A stretch of DNA of 56,813 bases from an uncultured Christensenella sp. (lineage in GTDB: Bacteria > Bacillota > Clostridia > Christensenellales > Pumilibacteraceae), in the NCBI GenBank assembly GCA_910585055.1, contig CAJUBY010000010.1:1-56813 (forward strand), given 5' to 3'. Below, piece after piece: positions 31,983 to 39,347 of this stretch. Both the position numbers and the translations under genes were made by a program. The stretch's first letter is position 1; every line of letters begins with the position of its first letter. The notes under the pieces are model-generated. The model saw only the letters and a list, made by a program, of their open reading frames with translations. It did no database searches and had not been told where the DNA came from.

Positions 31983-32426
31983 ATGAAAGCGGTAATTCAG
32001 CGAGTGGAAAATGCAAAACTGACGGCGGACGGCGAGTGCGTCGCAACAAGCGGGCGCGGACTGGTAGTATACGTCGGTATAGAACAGTGCGATACGGAGA
32101 AGAATATCGTTGCGTTTGCGCAAAAGCTGGTTGCAATGCGCATATTTTCGGACGGGGAAGGTAAGATGAATTTGTCCGTCTCTGATATCCGCGGAGACAT
32201 TATGCTGGTTTCCAATTTTACGCTTTGCGCCGACATTTCCCATGGTAACCGACCGAGCTTTACGGGCGCTATGAAGCCGCGGGCGGCGCGCGAGATGTTC
32301 GGATATTGCGTCGGCACAGTTACCGATCTTTTGCGGAATTGCGGCGGCAACGTTTCGTGCGGCGTTTTCGGCGCGGACATGAAGATAGAACAGGTCAACG
32401 ACGGACCTGTCACGATAATTTACTGA
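31983..32426 (+). CDS. dtd: D-aminoacyl-tRNA deacylase
   Basis: 147 residues, the usual length. It removes D-amino acids (and glycine wrongly placed on tRNA-Ala) from tRNA. The conserved SNFTLCAD region (about 78-85; usually SQFTLYAD) and a C-terminal NDGPVTI (GPVT motif) form the active site. It heads a tightly packed unit: queH starts one base after its stop, and uvrC and hprK overlap in turn. Confidence 0.96.
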   Translation: MKAVIQRVENAKLTADGECVATSGRGLVVYVGIEQCDTEKNIVAFAQKLVAMRIFSDGEGKMNLSVSDIRGDIMLVSNFTLCADISHGNRPSFTGAMKPRAAREMFGYCVGTVTDLLRNCGGNVSCGVFGADMKIEQVNDGPVTIIY

Positions 32427-32427
32427 T

Positions 32428-33012
32428 ATGCTTTTTACAGACGGGATACGAAACAGTAACATACTTTTACACGCCTGCTGCGGACCGTGCAGTCTGGGTG
32501 CGATCGAGCCGCTTCTCGAAGACGGCGCGCATATCACGCTGTTTTTTTACAACCCGTGTATTGTATGCGGCGAGTTCGAGCGTCGGCTTTCCGCGCTCGA
32601 AACGGTGGCGGCGCATTACGGACTTAAGGTGATAAATCCGCCGCACGGTCATGCGGCGTTTTCGGCGTATGCGAGCAGCCGTGCCGACGATCCCGAAGGC
32701 GGAACGCGGTGCTCGATGTGTATGGACGACCGTTTGCGCGTTACGGCGGATACGGCGGCGGATCTCGGTTACGACGCGTATACAACGACGCTCACGGTGA
32801 GTCCGCATAAAAACAGCAAACTTATATTTTCACTTGCGGAAAATTACGGCGGCGGCGCGCCGTTTTTGGCGCGCGACTTTAAAAAGCGCGACGGGTTTTT
32901 GCGGTCGACGCGGCTGGCGCGCGAGCTGGGCATATACCGTCAGAATTTTTGCGGCTGCGAATATTCGTTCGCAGGGGCGCAGGCGCGCGGCGCGGAGCGC
33001 GACGAAGCATGA
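32428..33012 (+). CDS. queH: Epoxyqueuosine reductase QueH
   Basis: 194 residues. It reduces epoxyqueuosine to queuosine in tRNA, the Fe-S enzyme used where QueG is absent. Motifs: LLHACCGPCS (residues 12-21), RCSMCMDDRL (about 91), TTLTVSPHK, and the C-terminal DFKKRDGF and QNFCGCEYS. The Cys pairs bind a [4Fe-4S] cluster and a second iron. The usual YNPNIHP is YNPCIVC here, adding two Cys next to the cluster region. uvrC starts within its last codons. Confidence 0.92.
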   Translation: MLFTDGIRNSNILLHACCGPCSLGAIEPLLEDGAHITLFFYNPCIVCGEFERRLSALETVAAHYGLKVINPPHGHAAFSAYASSRADDPEGGTRCSMCMDDRLRVTADTAADLGYDAYTTTLTVSPHKNSKLIFSLAENYGGGAPFLARDFKKRDGFLRSTRLARELGIYRQNFCGCEYSFAGAQARGAERDEA

Positions 33013-35699
33013 GCAGTATCGCCGAAAAATTAAAAGACCTGCCGGACACGCCCGGGGTCTATATAATGCGCGATTCCGCCGGACAGGTGATATACGTCGG
33101 CAAAGCGGTCGTACTCAAAAACAGGGTGCGGCAGTATTTTCAGAACACCGAAAAACCGGTCAAAGTCCGCGCGATGGTGGATAACATCGCGGACTTCGAT
33201 TATATAATAACGCGTACGGAAAAGGATGCGCTGGCGCTCGAAAACAACCTTATAAAAAAGTACAAACCGCATTACAACATACTTTTAAAGGACGATAAGA
33301 CAAGTCCGTATATCAGGATCGATCCGCACGCGGAATATCCGACGATCGAAGTGACGCGCAAGGTCAAGCGCGACGGTGCGCGGTATTTCGGACCGTTTAT
33401 AGGTGTGTCGGTACGCGACGTTATATCGGTATTGCAGTCGGTATACAGACTGCGGACGTGCTCGGGCAAGCTCGCCAAGCGTACGCGACCCTGTCTCAAT
33501 CGGGACATCGATCTGTGCCTTGCACCGTGTTGCGGCATGTGCGATAAGGACGAATACCGCAAGGCGGTGAACGGCGCGATGTCCTTCCTTTCGGGCGGCG
33601 GAGACGATATTTCGGGCGTAATAGTGCGTAAGATGACCGACGCCGCCGAAAACGAGAATTTCGAACGCGCCATTTCGTATCGGAATCAACTGCGCGTGCT
33701 CGAAAATTTAAAGAGTAAAGTCGTGGGCGAGCTCGGCAACACGTCAAACATAGATTCGTTCTACTACACTGACAACGGTATTTACGGCGCTGTCAGCGTG
33801 TGCATAGTCCGCGGCGGAAAAATGATGGGCGTAAAGAATTACATCATTGCCGAGCCGCAGGTGTTCGGCGGCGACATGACGACGTTTTTGCCGCAGTATT
33901 ATTCTATGACGAACGAGCTTCCGGACGAGATATGTCTGCAGTCCGAACGCGACGTAACGCCGCTTGCCGAGTATTTCGCGTCGGTGTTCTCCAAAAAACC
34001 GGCGATCACTTTTCCGCAAAAAGGAATGCGCAAAAAACTGCTCGACACCGCGGCGCGCAACTGCGCCGACTATCTGCTTAAAAGCGCGGACAGGGTAAAG
34101 CGCGACGAGGACATGACAGTCGGCGCGTGCGAGCGGCTTAAAATGCTGTTCGGTTTACCGAGCGCACGGCGGATCGAGTGTTACGATATTTCGGATATTT
34201 CGGGTGCGGACAAGGTCGCGTCGGGCGTGGTGTTTATAGACGGAAAGGCGGACAAGGCGCAGTACAGGCGGTACAGGATACGTACGGTGGAAGGCGCGGA
34301 TGATTTTCGGTCTATGTACGAGACCCTTACGCGTCGGCTCATACGCTACAAAAACGGCGACGCCGGATTTAACGAACTGCCCGATTTAATTGTTATAGAC
34401 GGCGGACCGGAACAGGTGGAGTTTGCGTCGCGCGCCGCCGACGATGTGGGTGTAAAAGTACCTATGGTGGGGCTTGCAAAGCGCGACGAGGAACTGTATC
34501 TTCGCGGCGAGCCTGTGCCCGTAAAACTCAAACGCGAAGACTACGCTCTGCGGCTGTTACAGCGGGTACGCGACGAGGCGCACAGATTTGCGGTGCTGTA
34601 CCACAGAACTCTGCGTTCGCGCAGGTACGAAAGCGAGCTGAAAGGCATATCCGGGGTCGGCGCGGCGACCGTCAAAAAAGTGCTCGCGGCGTTCAACACG
34701 CATTCCATAGTGTCTGCGACAGCCGACGAGATAGCGGATAAAGCCGGTATTACAAAGTCCGCGGCGCGGAATATTTACGCGTATTACCATCCGACGGAAA
34801 CGGTAAAGACCGGACTAAAGTACAGGCTTGTCGCCGCCGATCTCGACGGCACATTGCTCGACGACGGTTATGAAATAAGCGACGTAACGCGTGCCGCCGT
34901 TAAAAGATACGTCGCAGCCGGCGGTATATTTACGATAGCTACAGGCAGGTCGCGCGAGTCGATTAAACAGTATTTGTCCGATCTGGGGCTTGATAAAACG
35001 CCCGTCAAACTGATCTGCAATATCGGCGCGGCGGTCGTAAATTCCCAAACGCTCGAATACGAACGGGTGTACGGCATCCCTCAAGAAACGGCGGCGGCGC
35101 TTTTTGGATTTGCGGAACCGCGCGCGTCGTTTGCCGTGGCGTATACCGAGGACGGGAAGAAGATAAACACGCTTAATGCGCTTAACAAAAAATACTGCGA
35201 GATCATAGGCGGCGGATACGAAGAAGTCGGCGCACTCGGCGAGTACGCCGCGCGCGGCGGCAGTAATACGCTTAAAGCGGTGTTCATTACGGACGAGCGC
35301 AAGCTCGAAATCTTGACCGCGGAGCTTGCGCGCGAGTTTCCGGAACTGCGATTCATCAGATCGACCGCGCCCGTACTGCGCGAGATAAAAGACCGGGACG
35401 ACCCGAATTTCGTCGCCGCAATGATAGAATGCGTTTCGTCGGACGCGAGCAAGGGCAGGGCGCTCGAATATGTCGCGGACTCATACGGCATACCTATGAC
35501 GCAGGTAATGGCTGTGGGCGACAGCTTTAACGACGTCGATATGATAAAAGCCGCAGGGCTGGGGGTTGCGACGGGCAACGCGAAAGGACCGGTAAAAAAT
35601 CTCGCGGACGCGGTTACCGACGCGAACACGCAGGACGGGGTCGCCAAAGCGATAGACCGCTACTGCTACGAAACGGAAACAGGAGAAAATAATGGCTAA
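33009..35699 (+). CDS. uvrC: UvrC excinuclease fused to a Cof-type HAD phosphatase
   Basis: 896 residues in one frame. Residues 1-600 are UvrC: GIY-YIG nuclease (GVYIM ... VIYVGKA, about 14-32), Cys-rich region and UVR motif (about 190-235), RNase H-like nuclease with CYDISDISG and VIDGG, and tandem helix-hairpin-helix (GISGVGAATVKKV). Residues about 605-896 are a HAD hydrolase of the Cof/YidA class: AADLDGTLLDD (motif I), TIATGRS (motif II), MAVGDSFNDVDMIKAAG (motif IV). UvrC makes both cuts in nucleotide excision repair; the HAD part probably dephosphorylates a sugar phosphate or nucleotide. The ATG at 33009 overlaps the queH stop (ATGA). Confidence 0.93.
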   Translation: MSSIAEKLKDLPDTPGVYIMRDSAGQVIYVGKAVVLKNRVRQYFQNTEKPVKVRAMVDNIADFDYIITRTEKDALALENNLIKKYKPHYNILLKDDKTSPYIRIDPHAEYPTIEVTRKVKRDGARYFGPFIGVSVRDVISVLQSVYRLRTCSGKLAKRTRPCLNRDIDLCLAPCCGMCDKDEYRKAVNGAMSFLSGGGDDISGVIVRKMTDAAENENFERAISYRNQLRVLENLKSKVVGELGNTSNIDSFYYTDNGIYGAVSVCIVRGGKMMGVKNYIIAEPQVFGGDMTTFLPQYYSMTNELPDEICLQSERDVTPLAEYFASVFSKKPAITFPQKGMRKKLLDTAARNCADYLLKSADRVKRDEDMTVGACERLKMLFGLPSARRIECYDISDISGADKVASGVVFIDGKADKAQYRRYRIRTVEGADDFRSMYETLTRRLIRYKNGDAGFNELPDLIVIDGGPEQVEFASRAADDVGVKVPMVGLAKRDEELYLRGEPVPVKLKREDYALRLLQRVRDEAHRFAVLYHRTLRSRRYESELKGISGVGAATVKKVLAAFNTHSIVSATADEIADKAGITKSAARNIYAYYHPTETVKTGLKYRLVAADLDGTLLDDGYEISDVTRAAVKRYVAAGGIFTIATGRSRESIKQYLSDLGLDKTPVKLICNIGAAVVNSQTLEYERVYGIPQETAAALFGFAEPRASFAVAYTEDGKKINTLNALNKKYCEIIGGGYEEVGALGEYAARGGSNTLKAVFITDERKLEILTAELAREFPELRFIRSTAPVLREIKDRDDPNFVAAMIECVSSDASKGRALEYVADSYGIPMTQVMAVGDSFNDVDMIKAAGLGVATGNAKGPVKNLADAVTDANTQDGVAKAIDRYCYETETGENNG

Positions 35700-36750
35700 T
35701 AAAAAGAAAAACGACGGCATCGCCGAAAATATACCTGCGGAATTAATACCGGACGCAGATGCGCAGACGACCGCCGCCGCGGAAGCAAGTATCGCGCGCA
35801 AATACGACTTTGACGACGACAACGTGGAAAGTGCGGAGACCGATGTGTCCGTCGAGGAGTTTGCCCGGCGCATGGATCTTAATGTCGTGTACCGCGGCAG
35901 CAACGAGCAGATACATTTTAATACTTTTAATATCAGTCGACCGGGCTTGCAGCTTGCCGGCTATTATAAACATTTCTCGGCGGAACGCGTTCAGGTAATG
36001 GGCGAGATGGAAATGACATATCTTGAGCAGATGACGCACGACGCGCGCAAGACGGCGTGCGAAACGCTTATGAAACAGCCGATACCCTGTCTTATAATGA
36101 CTTCCACCATTCCTCCGTGCGCCGAGCTTCTGTCGGCGGTCAAAAAGTACGATCGCGTGCTTTTGGAATCCAAACTGCGCACTACGATGTTCGTAAACAA
36201 GCTGTCGCTCTATCTTAACGAACTGCTTGCGCCGTCCAAGACCATACACGGCGTGCTTTTGGATCTGTACGGCGTGGGCGTGCTTATGATAGGCGAGTCG
36301 GGCATAGGCAAAAGCGAAACGGCGCTGTCGCTTATAGAACGCGGACACAGGCTGGTTGCGGACGACGCAGTTACCATTTCGAGGATAGGCGAACGTCTGG
36401 ACGGCACAAGCCCCGAAGTTATAAGATATTTTATGGAAGTTCGCGGCATCGGCATAATCGATATAAAGGCGATGTACGGCGCGGGCGCGGTACAGCTGGT
36501 GAAGTCGGTAGATATGGTCGTCAAACTGGAAGCATGGGACGACAAAGCGCGGTACACGCGGTTGGGCGAGCCCGAAGAAACGTATACCATACTCGGCGTT
36601 AAAAAGCCGCTGCACGTCATACCCGTAAAGCCCGGCAGAAACCTAGCCGTGATCCTCGAAGCGGCGGCGCGCACGCACAGGCTCAACGATCTCGGTTTCA
36701 GCGCGATGGACGAGCTTAACGACCGGCTGCGCGGCAACTTAAAAAAATAA
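35692..36750 (+). CDS. hprK: HPr kinase/phosphorylase
   Basis: 352 residues. It phosphorylates HPr on Ser46 and reverses this, driving carbon catabolite control. The Walker A motif GESGIGKSE (about 200-208) and following HRLVADD are present, and the C-terminal signature EVRGIGIIDI lies near 244. The protein is about 40-45 residues longer than usual, through an N-terminal acidic, Ala-rich, Lys-led extension that looks disordered. It overlaps the uvrC-HAD stop by eight bases. No HPr gene is in the window. Confidence 0.95.
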   Translation: MANKKKNDGIAENIPAELIPDADAQTTAAAEASIARKYDFDDDNVESAETDVSVEEFARRMDLNVVYRGSNEQIHFNTFNISRPGLQLAGYYKHFSAERVQVMGEMEMTYLEQMTHDARKTACETLMKQPIPCLIMTSTIPPCAELLSAVKKYDRVLLESKLRTTMFVNKLSLYLNELLAPSKTIHGVLLDLYGVGVLMIGESGIGKSETALSLIERGHRLVADDAVTISRIGERLDGTSPEVIRYFMEVRGIGIIDIKAMYGAGAVQLVKSVDMVVKLEAWDDKARYTRLGEPEETYTILGVKKPLHVIPVKPGRNLAVILEAAARTHRLNDLGFSAMDELNDRLRGNLKK

Positions 36751-36764
36751 TTACAGCGTAAAAT

Positions 36765-36803
36765 ACAGCCCCGTCCGAACGGTAAAAGTTCGGACGGGGC
36801 TGT
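36765..36803 (+). terminator. 16-bp GC-rich stem-loop after hprK
   Basis: A perfect stem ACAGCCCCGTCCGAAC with loop GGTAAAA. It lacks a T run, so termination strength is uncertain; it may also protect the 3' end of the mRNA. Confidence 0.6.
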
Positions 36804-36824
36804 ACGGTTATGTAATAAGTTTTA

Positions 36825-36980
36825 AATGCGTATATGCGTGCGCATTCTTACGGGAAGATCGCGACGGCGCGTATGCCGTGCTTTACGTTATGGCGAGCTT
36901 GATAAGCCTGCCCGAACAGACCGCTCACGTGCGCTCTTCATTGCATATGCGATAAGCGTGGAAATATATTTACATTTTTT
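36825..36980 (+). ncRNA. Candidate structured RNA of unknown class
   Basis: No plausible gene is present but the plus strand folds. Outer stem CGTATATGC (36829-36837) pairs with GCATATGCG (36943-36951), one pair being U-G. Next, GAAGA..GCG (36854-36863) pairs with CGC-TCTTC (36932-36939). Inside are three small hairpins: ACGGC/GCCGT (36864-36879), GCTT/AAGC (36897-36907) and CTG/CAG (36908-36919). A run of six T ends it (36975-36980). The U-G pair would be C-A on the other strand, favouring plus-strand transcription. No clear promoter is seen. Conserved orphan Clostridia RNAs such as raiA are a possible match, which I cannot confirm. Confidence 0.5.
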
Positions 36981-36985
36981 CGGAG

Positions 36986-37202
36986 TTATATTTCCCGTCC
37001 GATAAGTTCGTCAAGAGTTATACCGTAGTAATAGGCGAGTTGAACGCAAAAATCGATATTGGGAAGATTTTTTCCGTTTTCCCAACGGCTTAAGTTAACA
37101 TTGCTAATGCCTGTGGCTCTCTCGATATCCAATAGGGATTTGTTTCTTTTGCTATGCCAATACGTTGGTTATTCGGCGTAATTTTTCATTAGTATCTTTT
37201 TT
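36986..37202 (-). pseudogene. Broken XRE-family regulator
   Basis: The minus strand encodes a good helix-turn-helix C-terminal part (KRNKSLLDIERATGIS, then a WENGKNLPNIDF stretch and GITLDELIGREI) ending at 36986. No start codon exists in that frame: a TAA lies 16 codons upstream. Just upstream, another frame gives EKLRRITNVLA, the expected preceding helix, so a one-base shift near 37153 probably broke the gene. It sits directly behind the intact XRE gene. Confidence 0.7.
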
Positions 37203-37488
37203 GATCCAATATATTATTTTTTGCAAGTCTGATAAATGCGTCGTCATCAAACATTTCGTTCGGTTCAACGTCAAATATACCCATTAGTTCAATCAAATCG
37301 GCAATTTTTATATCCCGTCTACCTTGTTCGTAATTAGCATATGTACTAACTGGAATTTGTAAAATTTCGGCAACTTTATTTTGAGTCAAGTCTTTTTCTT
37401 TGCGCAATTCTTTTAACCTCATTCCGAAAAGTTCGCTAAATTGAATTGGCGTATCTTTGTGATTTGCTATCCATTCCTTGTACGTCAT
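37189..37488 (-). CDS. XRE-family transcriptional regulator
   Basis: 99 residues. The first 25 (MTYKEWIANHKDTPIQFSE) are an unusual lead-in; then comes a canonical HTH (MRLKELRKEKDLTQNKVAEI, STYANYEQGRRDI, about residues 26-70) and a short tail with ALIKLAK-like helices. The start at 37488 is chosen because GGAG lies eight bases upstream; a longer reading from 37554 runs into the operators. Three matching palindromes upstream suggest that it represses its own transcription and a rightward transcript. Confidence 0.88.
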   Translation of the reverse strand: MTYKEWIANHKDTPIQFSELFGMRLKELRKEKDLTQNKVAEILQIPVSTYANYEQGRRDIKIADLIELMGIFDVEPNEMFDDDAFIRLAKNNILDQKRY

Positions 37489-37528
37489 AAATACATCTCC
37501 GAAGCTTTTTAATATTTTATTAAAAAAA

Positions 37529-37593
37529 TAGTCAAAATGACTTGACATAGTCATAATGACTATGGTAATATGATTGTATGGTCAATATGACTA
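37529..37593. promoter_or_regulatory. Operator array of three palindromes with a rightward promoter
   Basis: TAGTCAAAATGACTT (37529-37543), TAGTCATAATGACTA (37548-37562) and TGGTCAATATGACTA (37579-37593) are variants of one 15-bp palindrome. A plus-strand promoter TTGACA (37542-37547), 18 bases, TAATAT (37566-37571) has the middle operator in its spacer, so bound repressor would block it. The XRE gene reads the other way. Confidence 0.8.
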
Positions 37594-37647
37594 TACGCTA
37601 ATTATTAATGACGGTCAAGAATCATGATTATTACAATAGACACGGTT

Positions 37648-37772
37648 ATTACAAGCGGCACGGCATTTGTATTTTTGTAGACGTTGTTTTCATGCATTTC
37701 CGGAATGTCATTGAAATTATTATAAAAATATGCTCTACAAAAATGTATAATTAAACAAAAGCCGTTTGTAAT
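37648..37772 (+). other. 125-base folded element with nested inverted repeats
   Basis: Outer arms ATTACAAGCGGC (37648-37659) and GCCGTTTGTAAT (37761-37772) pair over 12 positions with one G-U. Inner arms ATTTTTGTAGA (37671-37681) and TCTACAAAAAT (37734-37744) are perfect. It lies between the repressor-controlled promoter and the Cys-rich genes. It could be a regulatory RNA leader or a small non-autonomous mobile element (MITE). An 18-codon frame starting at 37624 overlaps its left side and may be chance. Confidence 0.5.
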
Positions 37773-37811
37773 GCTTTAAAATATAAATATCAACAGTGGA
37801 GCGGATAAAAT

Positions 37812-38078
37812 ATGAAAAATTCAAGCAACAGATGCGTTTGGTGCAAGCATTTCGACAGATATTTCACGAAGGGCACGGGCGTGATCAAAAAGACCGAATA
37901 CGGTTGGTGCGATAAAAATACCGACAGCGTGTGCGCGGAAGGGTATTGCGGTAAATTCGAGCGCAAGACTGTCGACGCCGCGTTGCGGTGCGCGATAAAC
38001 ATTAGATTGAGCGATATGTTGACTGATATATCGGCGATACGGCAGGTGATAGAAAACGAATATGAAAAATACGAGTAA
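37812..38078 (+). CDS. Small Cys-rich protein, unknown function
   Basis: 88 residues with a GGAG ribosome site. Five Cys in the first 45 residues (CVWC, then one each in YGWCDK, SVCAEG and YCGKF) plus an aromatic-rich context suggest a metal-binding ribbon. The C-terminal half is an alpha-helix (LSDMLTDISAIRQVIENEYE). Not recognised. It overlaps the next gene by 17 bases, and the two share a similar layout (Cys-rich head, helical DI-x-x-I tail), so they may be diverged paralogues or partners. Confidence 0.7.
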   Translation: MKNSSNRCVWCKHFDRYFTKGTGVIKKTEYGWCDKNTDSVCAEGYCGKFERKTVDAALRCAINIRLSDMLTDISAIRQVIENEYEKYE

Positions 38079-38376
38079 ATGCAAAAGATGCGGTACCTGC
38101 GATTTTTGCAAGGCCGCGTACCGAAATCACTTTTATTTTTTCTGCCGTGACAGGGCGTATTATTGCGAAGCCTGCCGCAGGCTCACGTCGCCGTCCGAAA
38201 CCTGTCCGGATTGGCGGAAACGCGAAAAACATTGCGATCTGTCGCCGCAACGGTTCGACGGCGTGATTAAAGACATTGCCGTAATATCCGAATATTTCGA
38301 TAAGCTCGAACTCGGCGACGATTCGTGGGAATTTTTATTCCGGGATATCGTAAACCGCAGGATCGTCAAGCGTTGA
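38062..38376 (+). CDS. Small Cys-rich protein, unknown function, partner of the preceding gene
   Basis: 104 residues. Ten Cys in the first 55 residues in pairs (CKRCGTCDFC, YYCEACRR and single Cys) plus His suggest one or two zinc sites. The C-terminal part is helical (GVIKDIAVISEYFDKLE). It starts inside the end of the previous gene, so translation is coupled. No nuclease, toxin or DNA-binding motif was recognised. The pair might be the output of the XRE-controlled promoter 500 bases upstream. Confidence 0.7.
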   Translation: MKNTSKCKRCGTCDFCKAAYRNHFYFFCRDRAYYCEACRRLTSPSETCPDWRKREKHCDLSPQRFDGVIKDIAVISEYFDKLELGDDSWEFLFRDIVNRRIVKR

Positions 38377-38467
38377 TTTTATGATCTGCGACCTATTTCC
38401 GCAGCGGCGGCAAAACGCGGCGCAAGGACCGCCTAAGCGCATGTTTTCCGCTTACGGCTTCGGCGTT

Positions 38468-39325
38468 TTACTCTGCGGTCGCAAAGGTTTTTACGCCTCC
38501 TTTAACTATGCGCGCGTCGAAGTCGAGACCGTAATATATTTCGCCGTCGAGCTGAACGGGCGCAGGCGTTGTTATTTTTACGCTTTCGCACACTATATGT
38601 TTGGTGTACGGCTTGTCCATATGTTTGCCTTTTACGAATTTCGGCATAACGAACACAGTCGGAACGCGCTTCGGCTTTTCCATTATTATTACGTCGAGTT
38701 TGCCGTCGTCCGCTTTACTGACGGGCGAGAGCTTTATTCCGCCGCCGATCTGAGTGCCGTTGCAAACGCCCGTCATTATACAGTCGTAAGTACTGGTCTC
38801 GCCGTTTGCCGTCACTTCCACACGGTACGGTTTGTAATTTAACAGACAGCGGAACAGCGACGCGACATATGTCAGCTTGTTTTTGCTTTTTGCTGTTTTT
38901 AACAGTACTTCCACGTCCAGTCCCGTACCGCCCACGTTAAGACAGCGTTTGTCTCCGATATCTATATAGTCGAGTTCTTTGGGTTCGCCGCGGACGATGT
39001 CGGCTATTGCGCGGACGGGGTCGAGCGACGCCGCTCGGGTACCTATGGCAAAGTCGTTGCCGCGGCCTGCCGGGATAAGCCCCAAACGCGATTTGGAAAA
39101 GTCTATGCCGTTCAAAACTTCGTGGAAAGTTCCGTCGCCGCCCAAAGCGACGATTGTTTCCGAGCCTTTTCGGGATAGCTCGGCGGCGAGCGCCTTGCCG
39201 TGTCCGGTACAGTGGGTTTCGTGGACGGTGTAGGCGATCCCGCGTTCGGCGAGATAGCTTTCCGCCGCCGCCAGACACTTGGCGCCGTTGCCCTTGCCGC
39301 TGCATTTATTGGCGATTATATCCAT
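38468..39325 (-). CDS. Diacylglycerol/lipid kinase family protein (DagK/YegS type)
   Basis: 285 residues. The nucleotide-binding signature GGDGTFHEVLNG (about 61-72) and RGNDFA (about 87) define the DAG kinase catalytic family; a beta-sandwich second domain follows. In Bacillota such enzymes recycle diacylglycerol into phosphatidate or phosphorylate other lipids. GGAGAACC precedes the ATG. It is the second gene of a two-gene unit, 22 bases behind the Fic-like gene. Confidence 0.9.
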   Translation of the reverse strand: MDIIANKCSGKGNGAKCLAAAESYLAERGIAYTVHETHCTGHGKALAAELSRKGSETIVALGGDGTFHEVLNGIDFSKSRLGLIPAGRGNDFAIGTRAASLDPVRAIADIVRGEPKELDYIDIGDKRCLNVGGTGLDVEVLLKTAKSKNKLTYVASLFRCLLNYKPYRVEVTANGETSTYDCIMTGVCNGTQIGGGIKLSPVSKADDGKLDVIIMEKPKRVPTVFVMPKFVKGKHMDKPYTKHIVCESVKITTPAPVQLDGEIYYGLDFDARIVKGGVKTFATAE

Positions 39326-39347
39326 GGTTCTCCGTTGTAAGTTTTAT

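Noticed and set aside
36880..36960. Short minus-strand peptides within the structured RNA region
   Set aside because: They lack ribosome sites and follow the stem structure; more likely an effect of the RNA sequence.
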